Shown here: one piece after another, positions 54,112-64,000 of the stretch
How the letters are laid out: each line of letters begins with the position of its first letter
Numbering within the stretch: the first letter of the stretch is position 1
Assembly (NCBI RefSeq): GCF_051014685.1
Contig: NC_135055.1
Span: 7,676,001 to 7,740,000 of the forward strand
Direction: 5' to 3'
From: Ptiloglossa arizonensis
Lineage: Eukaryota; Arthropoda; Insecta; Hymenoptera; Colletidae
Length of the DNA stretch: 64,000 nt
Position numbers and translations under genes: made by a program
The notes under the pieces: generated by a model
Told to the model about the DNA's origin: nothing
What the model saw: only the letters and a program-made list of their open reading frames with translations
Database searches by the model: none

Positions 54112-56268
54112 ATGGATAGCAAGCATAGTCCGAGAAAAGTGACATTAGCCATGATAAAAGGTGAGACGAGCATAGAAATACAGGTAAGATTCGATAATTG
54201 TATGTCCATTCTTGCTATTCAATCATGGTTTGTTAGTGACATAGGACATTCAATTGATTTCTTTTTTCTTCTGTAAGGTAAACCTATCGCAACCTCTGTT
54301 CCTGCAATCCATTATCATGCTAGCGACGACGAATTAGAAGAAATATATCCGAGTTCGGACGAAGAGCAAAGATTAACTCCCGAATTTGAAAAGCTCTCAT
54401 TGAAGGTAACCTCTTCTCCATCGAAATCCACAGAGAAAAGACCTACACATGAAGTGAATATTTCTGAAACTGAGTCAGAAAGTCGACTTATTAGCACAGA
54501 GAACTTTATACCTGAAGGTACACCGCCATCTCGGGATCCATGGAAAGTATTGTCGGATATTAAAGGGAAAATAACTAGGACGTTTGAAGAGAAGCTATCC
54601 GAAATAAAAAGTGACAAGAGGAAACGTTGTCATTCTCGTGCAGAAAATTCAAGCATCAGTGATTCTGAAGATCAAGGAAGTATTACTTTATCTAATGAAA
54701 AAATAAAAGACAGACTCATAAATGAACCAGATACAACTACCATTCATAGCAAAACCAATCCAGTTAGATATGTAGGATTTTCTGGTGTAAAGACAGGCTT
54801 GAAGGATAAAAGTTTAGAAGAAGAATGTGTAGAAAGTGGTATTGAAGCTTCTGAATTTTCTCAAGATGTTGGCGAAGATATTGTCCCCTACTCAAAGAGT
54901 GATTCACTGACGATAAATTCTCCCGACAATAGTAACTATGCCAATGTCAAAAAACAATCTAATATACATTCGTCTGTGTCCCCAAAACGAATAAACATTA
55001 AAGCATTTCTTCTACACTTAGTAAAACAATTAATCTGTCAAGCAACATACAGATCAGTTGCTGTTCTTATCGCAGTATCTTGTATTTATTATGTTACTCC
55101 ATTACCAGAGTATTTGCTTGGACTCATGATTGGTGTCTTTATGACCATTACATTTTATGACACGATAACAAAGTTCAAAAGAATTTTGACAACTTTACCA
55201 GATGAAAAATTTGATTGTAGACCAATGATAATACCTGTTTTAGAGATTCCGGCAGTAGAGGAACATTCTGTGATCGAAAGATTTCAAGGCTGGTTAAATG
55301 AACTACCCTACAATTATGAACCGGGTAATTATCACGTGGCGCGCACAAAATCCGTTTTCTTCAGACTAGAAGGAAACATTTTACGGATAATGGAAACTAG
55401 AATGAAAATACCAAAGAAAGCTGTTTGGGATGAGTCAAAACATAAGTTGAAATTTATTAAAAGGAGAGTGTATGATTTGAATGGAGCAAAGATAGAGCTT
55501 CTTCCGTGTGGACTCACTAAAAGGAGAAGATGGAGTAAAAAGTATCCAATTTGCATAACTCTCAGAAAGGCAGCCTTAATTTGTAATGTAAATTTGAAAA
55601 GTTCGATTAACGATGAATGTTCGATGAATGATTATAAACAAACAAAATCTAAGTCTAATAAAAAATGTATAGCTAAACAGGAAGAAGCAAGAAACAATCA
55701 TGAAAAGCTCGTCGATCCAGAGGGAGAAGAACTGATTAAGGGACAAGAGGAAGTGGAAGATACTGCTGAAGATGACAATGATGGTAAAAATTACAATTAC
55801 AACCCCAAAAATGATAATATTGGTAACAGTGAATATATGGAATATGATAGACGGTTTTCAGAAGATAGGGTAATAAAGGAATCGTGTATAGAGGAAGAGA
55901 AAAGAAAATGTGACAGGAAGGATGCAAAAAGGAACACAAAGAAAGATTGTAGCAACTACCGTTACATCGATAAGAAGCGACGAGCGATACTAATGGAGAC
56001 AAGGATTGAAAATCGATCTAATATAGAAAAAGAGAATAAAATAAAAGCAGAAAGTAAGGAGAGTAAAAAACGTGACCATGAAGAGAAGGAAGAGGAAAAG
56101 CAAGAGGAAGAAGAAGAGGAAGAGATAGAAGCAAAAGCAGAGAGAGAAGAAGAAGAAGAGGAGAATGGTGAGGGTGAGGAGGAGGAGGAGGAGGAAGAGG
56201 AGGAAGAGGAGGAGGAGGAAGAGGAAGAGGAAGAGGTAGAGGTAGAGGAAGAGGAAGAGGAAGAGGAT

Positions 56269-56305
<37 letters not shown>

Positions 56306-56306
56306 G

Positions 56307-56346
<40 letters not shown>

Positions 56347-57919
56347 AAGGATGAGAACGATAACAATGACGACGATCGGGAGGACGATGATAATGGTGAG
56401 GAGATAAAAGCAAAGAAGGTGGTTGGAAAGGAGGAAATGCAGCAACAAGAAGTAAAGGAGGGAAAGGAAAAATGGGAGACCATAGACGATGGAGTATTAC
56501 AATTTAAAAAACAGAGGAAAAAGCCTTTTAAAAAGCGTTCAAATAATCGCAAACGAAAAGATGAAGTAAAAATTTTTGTTTTTGCCAGGGCTGATCGTGA
56601 AAAAGAAGATTGGTATAGACGTTTAGTTTCAGCCACATCTCGATGTGTTAAAAAGCAAGATACATTATTATTTGCAACCGATACATTATTCACATCTAAT
56701 ACATCAACATCACAGCGAACCGTTATTGCGGAGTCGAAAACTTTTGTTTCAGCTAATAACTCATTCGAGAGCTTACCTGAGCTTAACTATAATGCTTACA
56801 TGGCAAAATATTTGGATGTTGGTTCTTCGGATTCGAAAGATACGTTTCCTCTGTATACTGACAATATGCTTTGGATTAATTGTTTAATAGCTCGTGTACT
56901 GTTTGATATACATAAGTGTCCAGAAACTATAAATCTTATACAGGACAAAATACAACGCAAATTATCTAGTATAAAACTACCGTACTTTATGGAGTGCCTT
57001 TTAGTTTCGGAAGTAACAATTGGTCAAGGAGCACCTATTATTCGCAATATAACAAAGCCAGTGACGAATGATAGAGGTCTTTGGTTTGATTTAGATGTAT
57101 CATACAAAGGATCATTGACTATGACTGTTGAAACAAAACTAAATTTGATGAAATTGACAAGATCTGGATCAGTTCCTACTAGTAACACTCGTGGTAGCGT
57201 CATAATTTCTACGCAAAAGCAGGAATTGATGACAAGATCACCAATTTTTGACAGTGATATAGAAGACACGCCAGAAACATCTACAGAGGACGAGGATACT
57301 TCTACGATTCAATTTTGTAACACAACTAAAGAAACAACGTAAGCAGTAACAGAATTATTCTACCGTCCGGTATCATTTACGCTGAATTGTTCTTTCATCT
57401 TTCTTTGCAGTCCCGTGCAATCGTCTGGAAAGAAGTTTCTCAGTATGGTCGACAGAATAGCTGCAAATAAATATTTTCAACATGTAAGTATACTTTGTTT
57501 CTAACGCGTTGTTTTAGAATAAAGTATCATAGAATTATATTTGTCATCTAAATATTTGTCTTTTCATATTTTTCCAATTTAACTAGGCAACCGAGTTCTC
57601 TTATGTTCGAAGAGCCATGGAAGGTGTTTCAAATACGGAGATCCGATTAATGGTTACCATCTCCAGTATAGAAGGTTGCCTTTCCTTAAACATTCCACCG
57701 GCACCGTCCGATCGTTTGTGGTACGGTTTCAAACCTGTTCCGAAAGTATCTCTTACTGTAAAACCCGCAGTTGGCGAGAGAACAGTTAACTTTGTTTATG
57801 TAACCAAATGGATAGAGGCTAAATTGCTTAGAGAATTCGAAAAGCTGGTTGTTTTACCAAATATGGATGATCTTGTGTTGCCGTTATGTCCTAATTATCC
57901 TTACACAACGATGCGATAA
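54112..57919 (+). CDS. Tex2: TEX2-like ER SMP/PH-domain lipid-transfer protein
   Basis: Four exons: 54112-54160, 54278-57338, 57411-57483, 57587-57919; 1171 residues. TEX2 and yeast Nvj2 are ER membrane proteins that move lipids at ER contact sites through an SMP domain. Order: an acidic/Ser-rich N-terminus with DPWKVLSDIKGKITRTFEEK; two membrane helices (about 275-311; AVLIAVSCIYYV and LLGLMIGVFMTIT); a PH-like domain split in two (about 365-445, YHVARTKSVFFRLEGN to YPICITL, and 781-799, IFVFARADREKEDWYRRL); and the SMP domain (about 855-1150; LWINCLIARVLFDI, FMECLLVSEVTIGQGAP, RGLWFDLDVSYKGSLTMTVET, VRRAMEGVSNTEIRL). The start at 54112 is in frame through the exon 1-2 junction. About 335 residues, including an acidic tract, separate the PH halves. 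Divergent from Ire1. Confidence 0.93.
56085..56375 (+). repeat. GAG/GAA/GAC low-complexity tract encoding Glu/Asp run
   Basis: Purine-rich trinucleotide repeats inside TEX2-like exon 2 encode about 97 residues that are almost all Glu or Asp: first mainly Glu (GAA/GAG), then a Glu-Asp dipeptide array (GAGGAC hexamer, about 11 units near 56275-56345). The hexamer section is nearly perfect at DNA level, which suggests recent slippage expansion. The long antisense ORFs here are artefacts of the repeat. Confidence 0.9.
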
Positions 57920-58820
57920 TTGCAGAACGATATGGATATTATAATTGGTAATGTCGTCGTTACATCATTGATATGGGGTGTACTTGCATTAAATTTATAA
58001 CTGCAATGTAGATTCGGACAACGGATGACAAAAGATATTTGGGTGAAAAGAAATGCTCCACGCGTCTCCTCTTTGTCTCGTCAAATCGAACGCAACGAGT
58101 TCTTCTTAACAAATTTCCTGTTTATAATGAAATAGTAATACAATCAAAAATAAAGCAAATGCAACTTAACAGGCATCAGTTATTAAGAATAACTTGGGGA
58201 CCATACGTCACGTTATCACATCCTTTATGAGATACAATCAACGGTTTATATTGCACCAAAGAGCTCGATGCGTAGAAAAATCTACAATGATGTGTGTTTC
58301 AAAGAGATCAACGATACGACAATATGTACTACTCCTCAATGACATACCAGTTCTTACCGAAATATTCTTACTGAAACATTGTGAAACGTCACTATATAAA
58401 ATAATTCGATAATAATTTTTTCGTTTCAAACCTAGCCAAAATTCTAAATTGTGTTTATTTTGTGATTATATTATTCTTTCTATGATCGTAAAATTAATAT
58501 TCTAGAATATGTAAAATGAGTGAAGCAGCAAAACATCCAAATGTAATTTTCATCTTGAATGTGAATATGATATAAATGAATGAATCGATGTAAGTTAGAA
58601 AGTGCGTTCAGAATTATTACTTTACGAAAAGTTAGAATTCGATTTTGATTAACGAAGTTTGAACGATACAATAATGTTTAATTTTTTATGAAATGTTTTG
58701 CAGAAGAGTGCAAACCATGTACGGTATGTATAGAATAGAATACAAGCTTATTGAAAAAATTATTTGTTACGATCAAATTTTTACAAAAAAATATCACAGT
58801 TTGGAAATCGATATTTATGT
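57920..58820. other. TEX2-like 3' flank
   Basis: Noncoding, presumably 3' UTR. Candidate AATAAA-like words lie near 58149 (AATAAAG). Short ORFs show no recognisable domain. Confidence 0.5.
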
Positions 58821-58824
58821 GGTA

Positions 58825-59278
58825 TACAGGATATTTTCGAACTGGCGGTACAATATGGGAAGGAGTGAATTTATGTGAAAAAGTAAATCGAAAATGTAAC
58901 ATAGAGTGACAGTTTTTTATTTGGGGGTTCATTTCTGAATAAATCGATTTTGAATATTCATCAAGGACGTGCACAATTGCATATGATTTTACTCATACCT
59001 ACGTCCAAAGAATGTTATTGTGCTATTCGAATTTTTATGCCAATTTTTTATTTTCGATACTACGGGATACAAATTGAAATAAAATTACTTTTGAAATGGA
59101 ATGTGATGATATTGTCTATAATGCAGTTCAGCGTGTGCGTACTCTACGAATCTTTGATATCAATTTATTCGAAAATGGAGCCTTGTACAAAAAAGTGCCA
59201 CTCTACATTTTTGACTTATTTTTTTCATATAGAATCACTCTCTTTCGGGTTGTACCACCAGTTCGGGAACACTCTGTA
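58825..59278. mobile_element. foldback-type element: ~155-bp inverted arms
   Basis: An arm at about 58825-58980 and its reverse complement at about 59120-59278 align over their whole length (CAGGATATTTTCGAACTGG / CAGAGTGTTCCCGAACTGG, then CGGTACAA / TGGTACAA, GAGTGA, AAAAATGTA-type, CGAATAAAT-type blocks in the same order), roughly 65-70 percent identical. The spacer is about 140 bases with no transposase. The outer ends read TACAG, in common with many TA-inserting DNA elements, but a target duplication is not clear. Confidence 0.65.
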
Positions 59279-62237
59279 AAACAGAAAAGCACATGCAGTA
59301 ATTACTTGCTTAATGTTAAAAAAGTTGGGATGGCCCCCAGTTAGCTTTAACTGAAAAGAAAAGGGCCAGAATTGTCCACTCTTTGATTTTAATCTACTTT
59401 TGCAAAATGGTAGATTACCAGTTGCTGTGGGCAAAATATTTGCTGCAATAAGTCGATAATTTAAAAAATATAAGTGATTAAAGTAATGCATGCATTACAT
59501 ATATTACACACCATGCGTACCATGGAAATTAATCGAAGTTACAGATTCGAGTTCCGAATTTTTATTTTTAGGAGAATTCATTTATAAGTGTAACAAGAAT
59601 GGGCTTGAAATTGAAGCGTCCATTAAAAGTATAAGAAGCATTACGAACCAAACGATTGTCCACTTCTCTCACAAACAAGGAAACATTTTTGGCAGCAGTT
59701 TTTCAGTTGCTGTTATTGAACATTAAGCAAGGGTGTGTTATTGTTTTTCTTTATTTATAATTCTTACAATTTGAATGCCCATTGTTGTATCAAATCACTA
59801 TGATCTCTTTATAACCAGCCGAAATTTTGCAAGTACAATAGATAGGATTACAATTTATAATCAGCTGCAAGTGCCCGTTTATAAGAACATCAAATACGCT
59901 TGGTATATTGCAAAATTAATTTCGTTCCAGAAAATATTTTGTAACTAATCTACTTGCTTCTTAGTACAGAAGAATTAACAAATAAACAGTGTGATTGCCA
60001 TCAACAAGTATTTATTATATGTACGCTTTGTCGAGAGTTTTTAGGCTTTCTATAAATCTATGATGATTAACTTCCGGTACTATGTATCTCAATAACAATA
60101 CTGGATAAAGAATACAGCCGAATAGGCACGAGAAAAGTGTTTCTAAACCAAACTAAACATGACTTGAAAAAGCGTTTTAGGAAAACCATTCCAAGAAAGA
60201 TTTAGCCACCTATTCCTATTATTAGGATAACTATTGATCTAAACATGATTTATAGTTCACGCTTGAAATTTTGTTTTATTCTATGAAAAATGATCAAAAA
60301 AGTTATTTTTTAAAAAATTAAAAAAGTTTTAGAAAGTTGAGTCTTCGTGGAAGTTATCAAGTGGCAATGTTTATACTTATACAGTAGAAGCTGCCCGTTG
60401 TGCCTATCAATTCTCAATTTTTCCAGATTTTGGAATGATGCATTATAATTAAAGAAATTAAAAATTGCTTGCAGCTATTAGTAAAATTTAATGAATTCAG
60501 GCCTCGAAAGCGTACTTCGAATTAATCGTAAAGATATTTATTTTATGTACTGCAAAATTCAGAAAATGGATCGTATACCTTTATGATAAATACAAACATC
60601 GGCCTTGAGGTTTTCGTTTTGGTTTCGGGAATACTTGTTAGCGATTTTGAGTTTACGAGGATCGCTGAAGATAGCGAGTCCACCGTTAATTTATTTTAGA
60701 ACAATATATGACAGGGATTTCATCTGCCTGAGGCTCGAGAGTGTGTTTGTATGAATGGAAATATTAAACTTCTAACGATGACTCAAAGTTGCCTAACTAT
60801 CGAGTACCATGGTATTGATTGTTTGAAAGACGATTGTTTATTTAGCTAGAGAAATTTCATTATCACGACAGTTAAAAGTTCGTGATGAGGACGCAAGTGA
60901 CTAAGCTTCGTGCAAATGCATGCTGCAGTCAATTCTGGACGAAATTCTGAACCTGAAAACCTTAAAAACGGTTAATTTGTATTTGTGTAGTTTGAAACGG
61001 TATTTTTTCATACTTCTTTTAAAATAAATTTTATATTTGATTGTAATTGCACGTAAACGGGTTTTACGAACAAGCGTAAGTCATTCCGACACGCGTCGGA
61101 ATATTAATAATTCCAAGAACTCATTGTACAGAGTGTACAAAATGATGTCAACATATTACGACGAGAAAAAAGTAGGAGGAAAGTTTCGTATAAACATAGA
61201 CTGAAACGTCCAAATCAAAGGATTTATTAAAAAGTTATACGAGAATATTAAATAACAACGGACTGATTTTCATCTCGATGTAGCATACGAACAAGTCGGC
61301 GGTATTTATTGATTCAGATCGTTATAGATAGAAAATGCGATTCGTATTAACACTAATAATAATCATTGAGTTGTATAATTTCGCATCAACATGCCGTGAC
61401 ATTTTTCGGATCGATAATATGCTCACATGTATTTCATTTATAATTATTGACGAAGATTCTTTCGCAGAAGAATAGATCCGCGACATCGTTCAATGTTTAA
61501 AATTTATAAACGATTACGCGGGAGCGGTATTTTTCATTGTATAAGTTTCACAATGTAAAACAACAACAACAATATCTTTTTACACATGCGCGATGAAAAT
61601 TGCATTCGAAGGATTTTAAGGTATTTTTTATATATGTTAATGAGGAATATCCAAATCTACATAGCGGTAGAGGAACTTTTGCCAATTGATTATGATAAGA
61701 GATTTGAATTTTGTGAACGGTAAGTGCGCGCAATCCTTGAAAATAATAATTTTTGACTGAAGAAGATATTTCTAATACATGTAACGACTATCAATGGACA
61801 CATGAAAATCCACATAGTGTTCGAGAAAGGACGTATCGACAAAAGTGTAATGCATGGACAGAAATATGTAACAGTGAGACATTTGGATCTTCCCTTTTAC
61901 CAAAGTGATTAATTGCATTCTTTTTTGTATTCTCTACAAGATGAATTGAAGTCAGAAACAATAGGAGATATTCTGTCGAGGAGGACTAATGTCTTGGTTA
62001 ACAAGATCATTGAATTTTGATTTGTGGAGAACATTAAAAGGAAGAGTGGGCTTGATGAAAGTTGATACACCTGAGGATTTGATGTTAACACTTCGTGATG
62101 TACTTACTGAAATTAAAGGGAGTCGACAAAAGATTCCGCAATCTAATACATTCAATTCTCTATTGATGTCTATCTTATATTTATAAAAACGGGCAACACC
62201 TTGAAATGAAATTATTATAATAGGGTAAATATAATAT
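59279..62237. other. intergenic, gene-poor
   Basis: About 3 kb without a supported gene. 60750-61400 is slightly GC-richer. An imperfect palindrome, ATTCCGACACGCGTCGGAAT, lies at 61083-61102. A pogo-like end fragment lies at 62238-62275 (GATTAACTGAATACC, TTATCCGGAC). ORFs are short and motif-free. Confidence 0.5.
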
Positions 62238-62299
62238 AACCTTGATTAACTGAATACCTGTTATCCGGACAATATTGGCGGTAAAGGAAAGTAAATATA

Positions 62300-63704
62300 C
62301 AGTTGCTCCAACAAGTTTTCGTACGTTGTACTTTATTTACTTTCACATGGCGTATCGAACAGAAACATGTATGAACAAAAAATTCTATATTGTCTTGTTT
62401 ATCTGTGTCTTGCTAAGTAGTATATAAAAATAAGTTTTCATTCATTTGTTTTGTAAAGAATTAGATTAACCTGTAAAATAGGCAATATTAATCTTAGAAA
62501 AGTTTTCGTACTTTATTACTATATAATATGATTAAGATTGCCACCTTTTTAGTTTTAATGATCAGTTGGTCCACCTTCTCCTTTAATGATCTTCCTCATT
62601 CGTTTCTGCATGAAAGAAACTAGTTTTGATGTCATTGTGGGTTCAATATTACTCCATTCGATTTCACCTTTCAACTGTTGTCTGTTTTTAATATTATGTT
62701 TTCTCAAACGTTTTTTTATTTCCTACCATAGATGTTCTATGGGGTTCATGCCTAGTGATTGAGGGGGTGTGTACTTTCCGCACTTTTCTTCAAATTGTTT
62801 TTTTTAGAATATTTAAACAGATGTGTTGATCTATTATACCGCCAATAATAACTAATTCTCTGAGTTTATTCGCACTCGTACACCTCCGCACTAAAATGCC
62901 ATCACCGCTGTGATTTTTTTACAATCGGTTGTAAATTTTTCGTTTTCATTTGTTTAATGGACTTTCTTCATACGCGTGCTCCGTTTGGGATATATTTAAT
63001 TTACTTTCGCCACTTAACGAGATGGAACTCTAAAAGCTTAAATTCTTTATCCACGTGTGTTTTGGAAAATTAAAATCATCGTTTCTTATTTACATTATAA
63101 CAAAGAACTTTCTTCTAGCAATACGTCCATTTTCATCCGGAATTTTGAACATTATTTCGTATAGTTGGAGGAACGACTGTGATATTACAATCGTTCTGAA
63201 TCGCTTGCACAAATTTTGGTATACTTGTTTTTGGTTCTTCGTTTATTTTTTTTTAAATACTCCGTTTATGGTGAGATTACAGTTTCTTCGGTCGGCTGGT
63301 TTGTCTTCTATCTTCACAAGATTTTGTATCTTGATATCGATCTATTGTGTACTGAATCGTAGAATGAAATGTCTTAACTATTTTTCCTGAATGAAAAATC
63401 AGATTAATTATCAATTAAATGCAAATCGTAATTGTCGTTTTCATTGCATTTTATATTTTGGAAACTTATTTGCTCGTATTTAGGGAATAAATTTCAATTC
63501 CATTTACCAAGAAACTAACATTGAGATTATTACACACGTAATTACGTATGTTATATATTAACACACATCATTTGTTACTTTTATTATAGTGCCAATAATA
63601 AAAAAAAAACATTATGTAAATAATCTACTGATACTATTATGTTTAAAATGGTGCAAAACAAAAGAATTACAAATGTAATGTATGGAAAATTTTTGGAGTA
63701 ACTG
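62300..63704 (-). mobile_element. complete but degenerate Tc1-like transposon with TA target site
   Basis: 1405 bp bounded by TA (62298-62299 and 63705-63706). Terminal inverted repeats: left CAGTTGCTCCAACAAGTTTTC, reverse complement of right CAGTTACTCCAAAAATTTTC. A second subterminal copy of AAAGTTTTCGTACTTTATTA (62498-62517) repeats the outer left end, an IR/DR layout. The minus strand encodes a decayed Tc1 transposase: an N-terminal HTH region (about 63060-63390) and a C-terminal block near 62570-62780 with PPQSLGMNPIEHLW (catalytic-site motif, Asp replaced by Gly) and SFMQKRMRKIIKGEGGPT. Stops make it inactive. Confidence 0.8.
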
Positions 63705-63706
63705 TA

Positions 63707-64000
63707 TTTGGAGTAACGTACGCCTATTTATGTATTCCAAATGTACTATAAAGTTTGTTTATTTATTATAAAAAAAAAAAAAATAATAATAATATGAGAA
63801 TCAATAAAAATTAATAAGGATCAGCAGAGTTTCTTTATTCGATGAAGAGATCCCCGAATACGCTGAACCGCTCGCTATACTGCCCTTTCATACAGTCACA
63901 TTCATTCTTGTCGCACGTGCACGCACACAACATACGCTTTGTGACGGGACGAATTCTCTTGTGTCACTTGTCAGCGAAAGATTCGAACCGCACTCGACCC
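63707..64000. other. right edge: GC-richer noncoding sequence
   Basis: After an A-rich tract (63770-63785), the final 170 bases are clearly GC-richer, with several CG-containing words, and could be the start of a promoter or exon of the next gene. Nothing can be assigned within the window. Confidence 0.35.

Noticed and set aside
55962..56693. Antisense ORFs rich in Ser, Leu, Pro/Arg opposite the TEX2-like exon
   Set aside because: They are mirror frames of the GAG/GAC repeat; the sense frame carries conserved TEX2 sequence on both sides.
63055..63390. 111-codon plus ORF near the right end
   Set aside because: It is the antisense shadow of the Tc1 transposase N-terminal region.

Overview
The window looks like insect nuclear DNA, most likely Hymenoptera; the order is an inference from AT-rich intergenic DNA, short introns, and an abundance of decayed mariner, Tc1, hAT and LTR elements. 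Seven multi-exon protein genes were rebuilt by hand from ORFs plus GT/AG junctions. In each, the exon phases close and the summed length is divisible by three; the one exception is the unresolved 5' end of the first gene.

Layout, left to right: a mariner relic (1-470); an APCDD1-family Wnt-antagonist gene (+, about 955-3631) with a piggyBac-type MITE abutting its stop codon; NOL11, a pre-rRNA processing factor (+, 5173-7239), convergent with UQCRC2, a complex III core protein (-, 9314-11370); a large PRDM-type PR-domain/C2H2 zinc-finger gene (-, 14631-20434) with a hAT MITE in its 3' flank and a G-quadruplex-like GC box upstream of its ATG; a transposon graveyard of about 18 kb (21.7-38.5 kb) holding hAT, Tc1, Ty3/gypsy, Ty1/copia, mariner and pogo-like remains and a perfect (ACT)39 tract; an SLC17 anion/phosphate cotransporter (+, 39711-43505) with a TATA plus TCAGT promoter, convergent with Ire1, the ER-stress kinase/endoribonuclease (-, 44485-51176); a TEX2-like ER SMP/PH lipid-transfer protein (+, 54112-57919), divergent from Ire1; then repeat-rich DNA with a complete but degenerate Tc1 element (62300-63704).

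The genes are ordinary housekeeping and signalling genes and do not form a single pathway. Ire1 and TEX2 are both ER membrane proteins that share a 2.9 kb divergent intergenic region, but nothing in the sequence shows co-regulation. No bacterial-type system, CRISPR array, rRNA or tRNA was seen. The less ordinary items are the unresolved 5' frame of the APCDD1-like gene, the very long acidic insertion that splits the TEX2 PH-like domain, the G4 motif, the paired CACGTG boxes upstream of Ire1, and several previously unlabelled terminal-inverted-repeat elements with recognisable target-site duplications.
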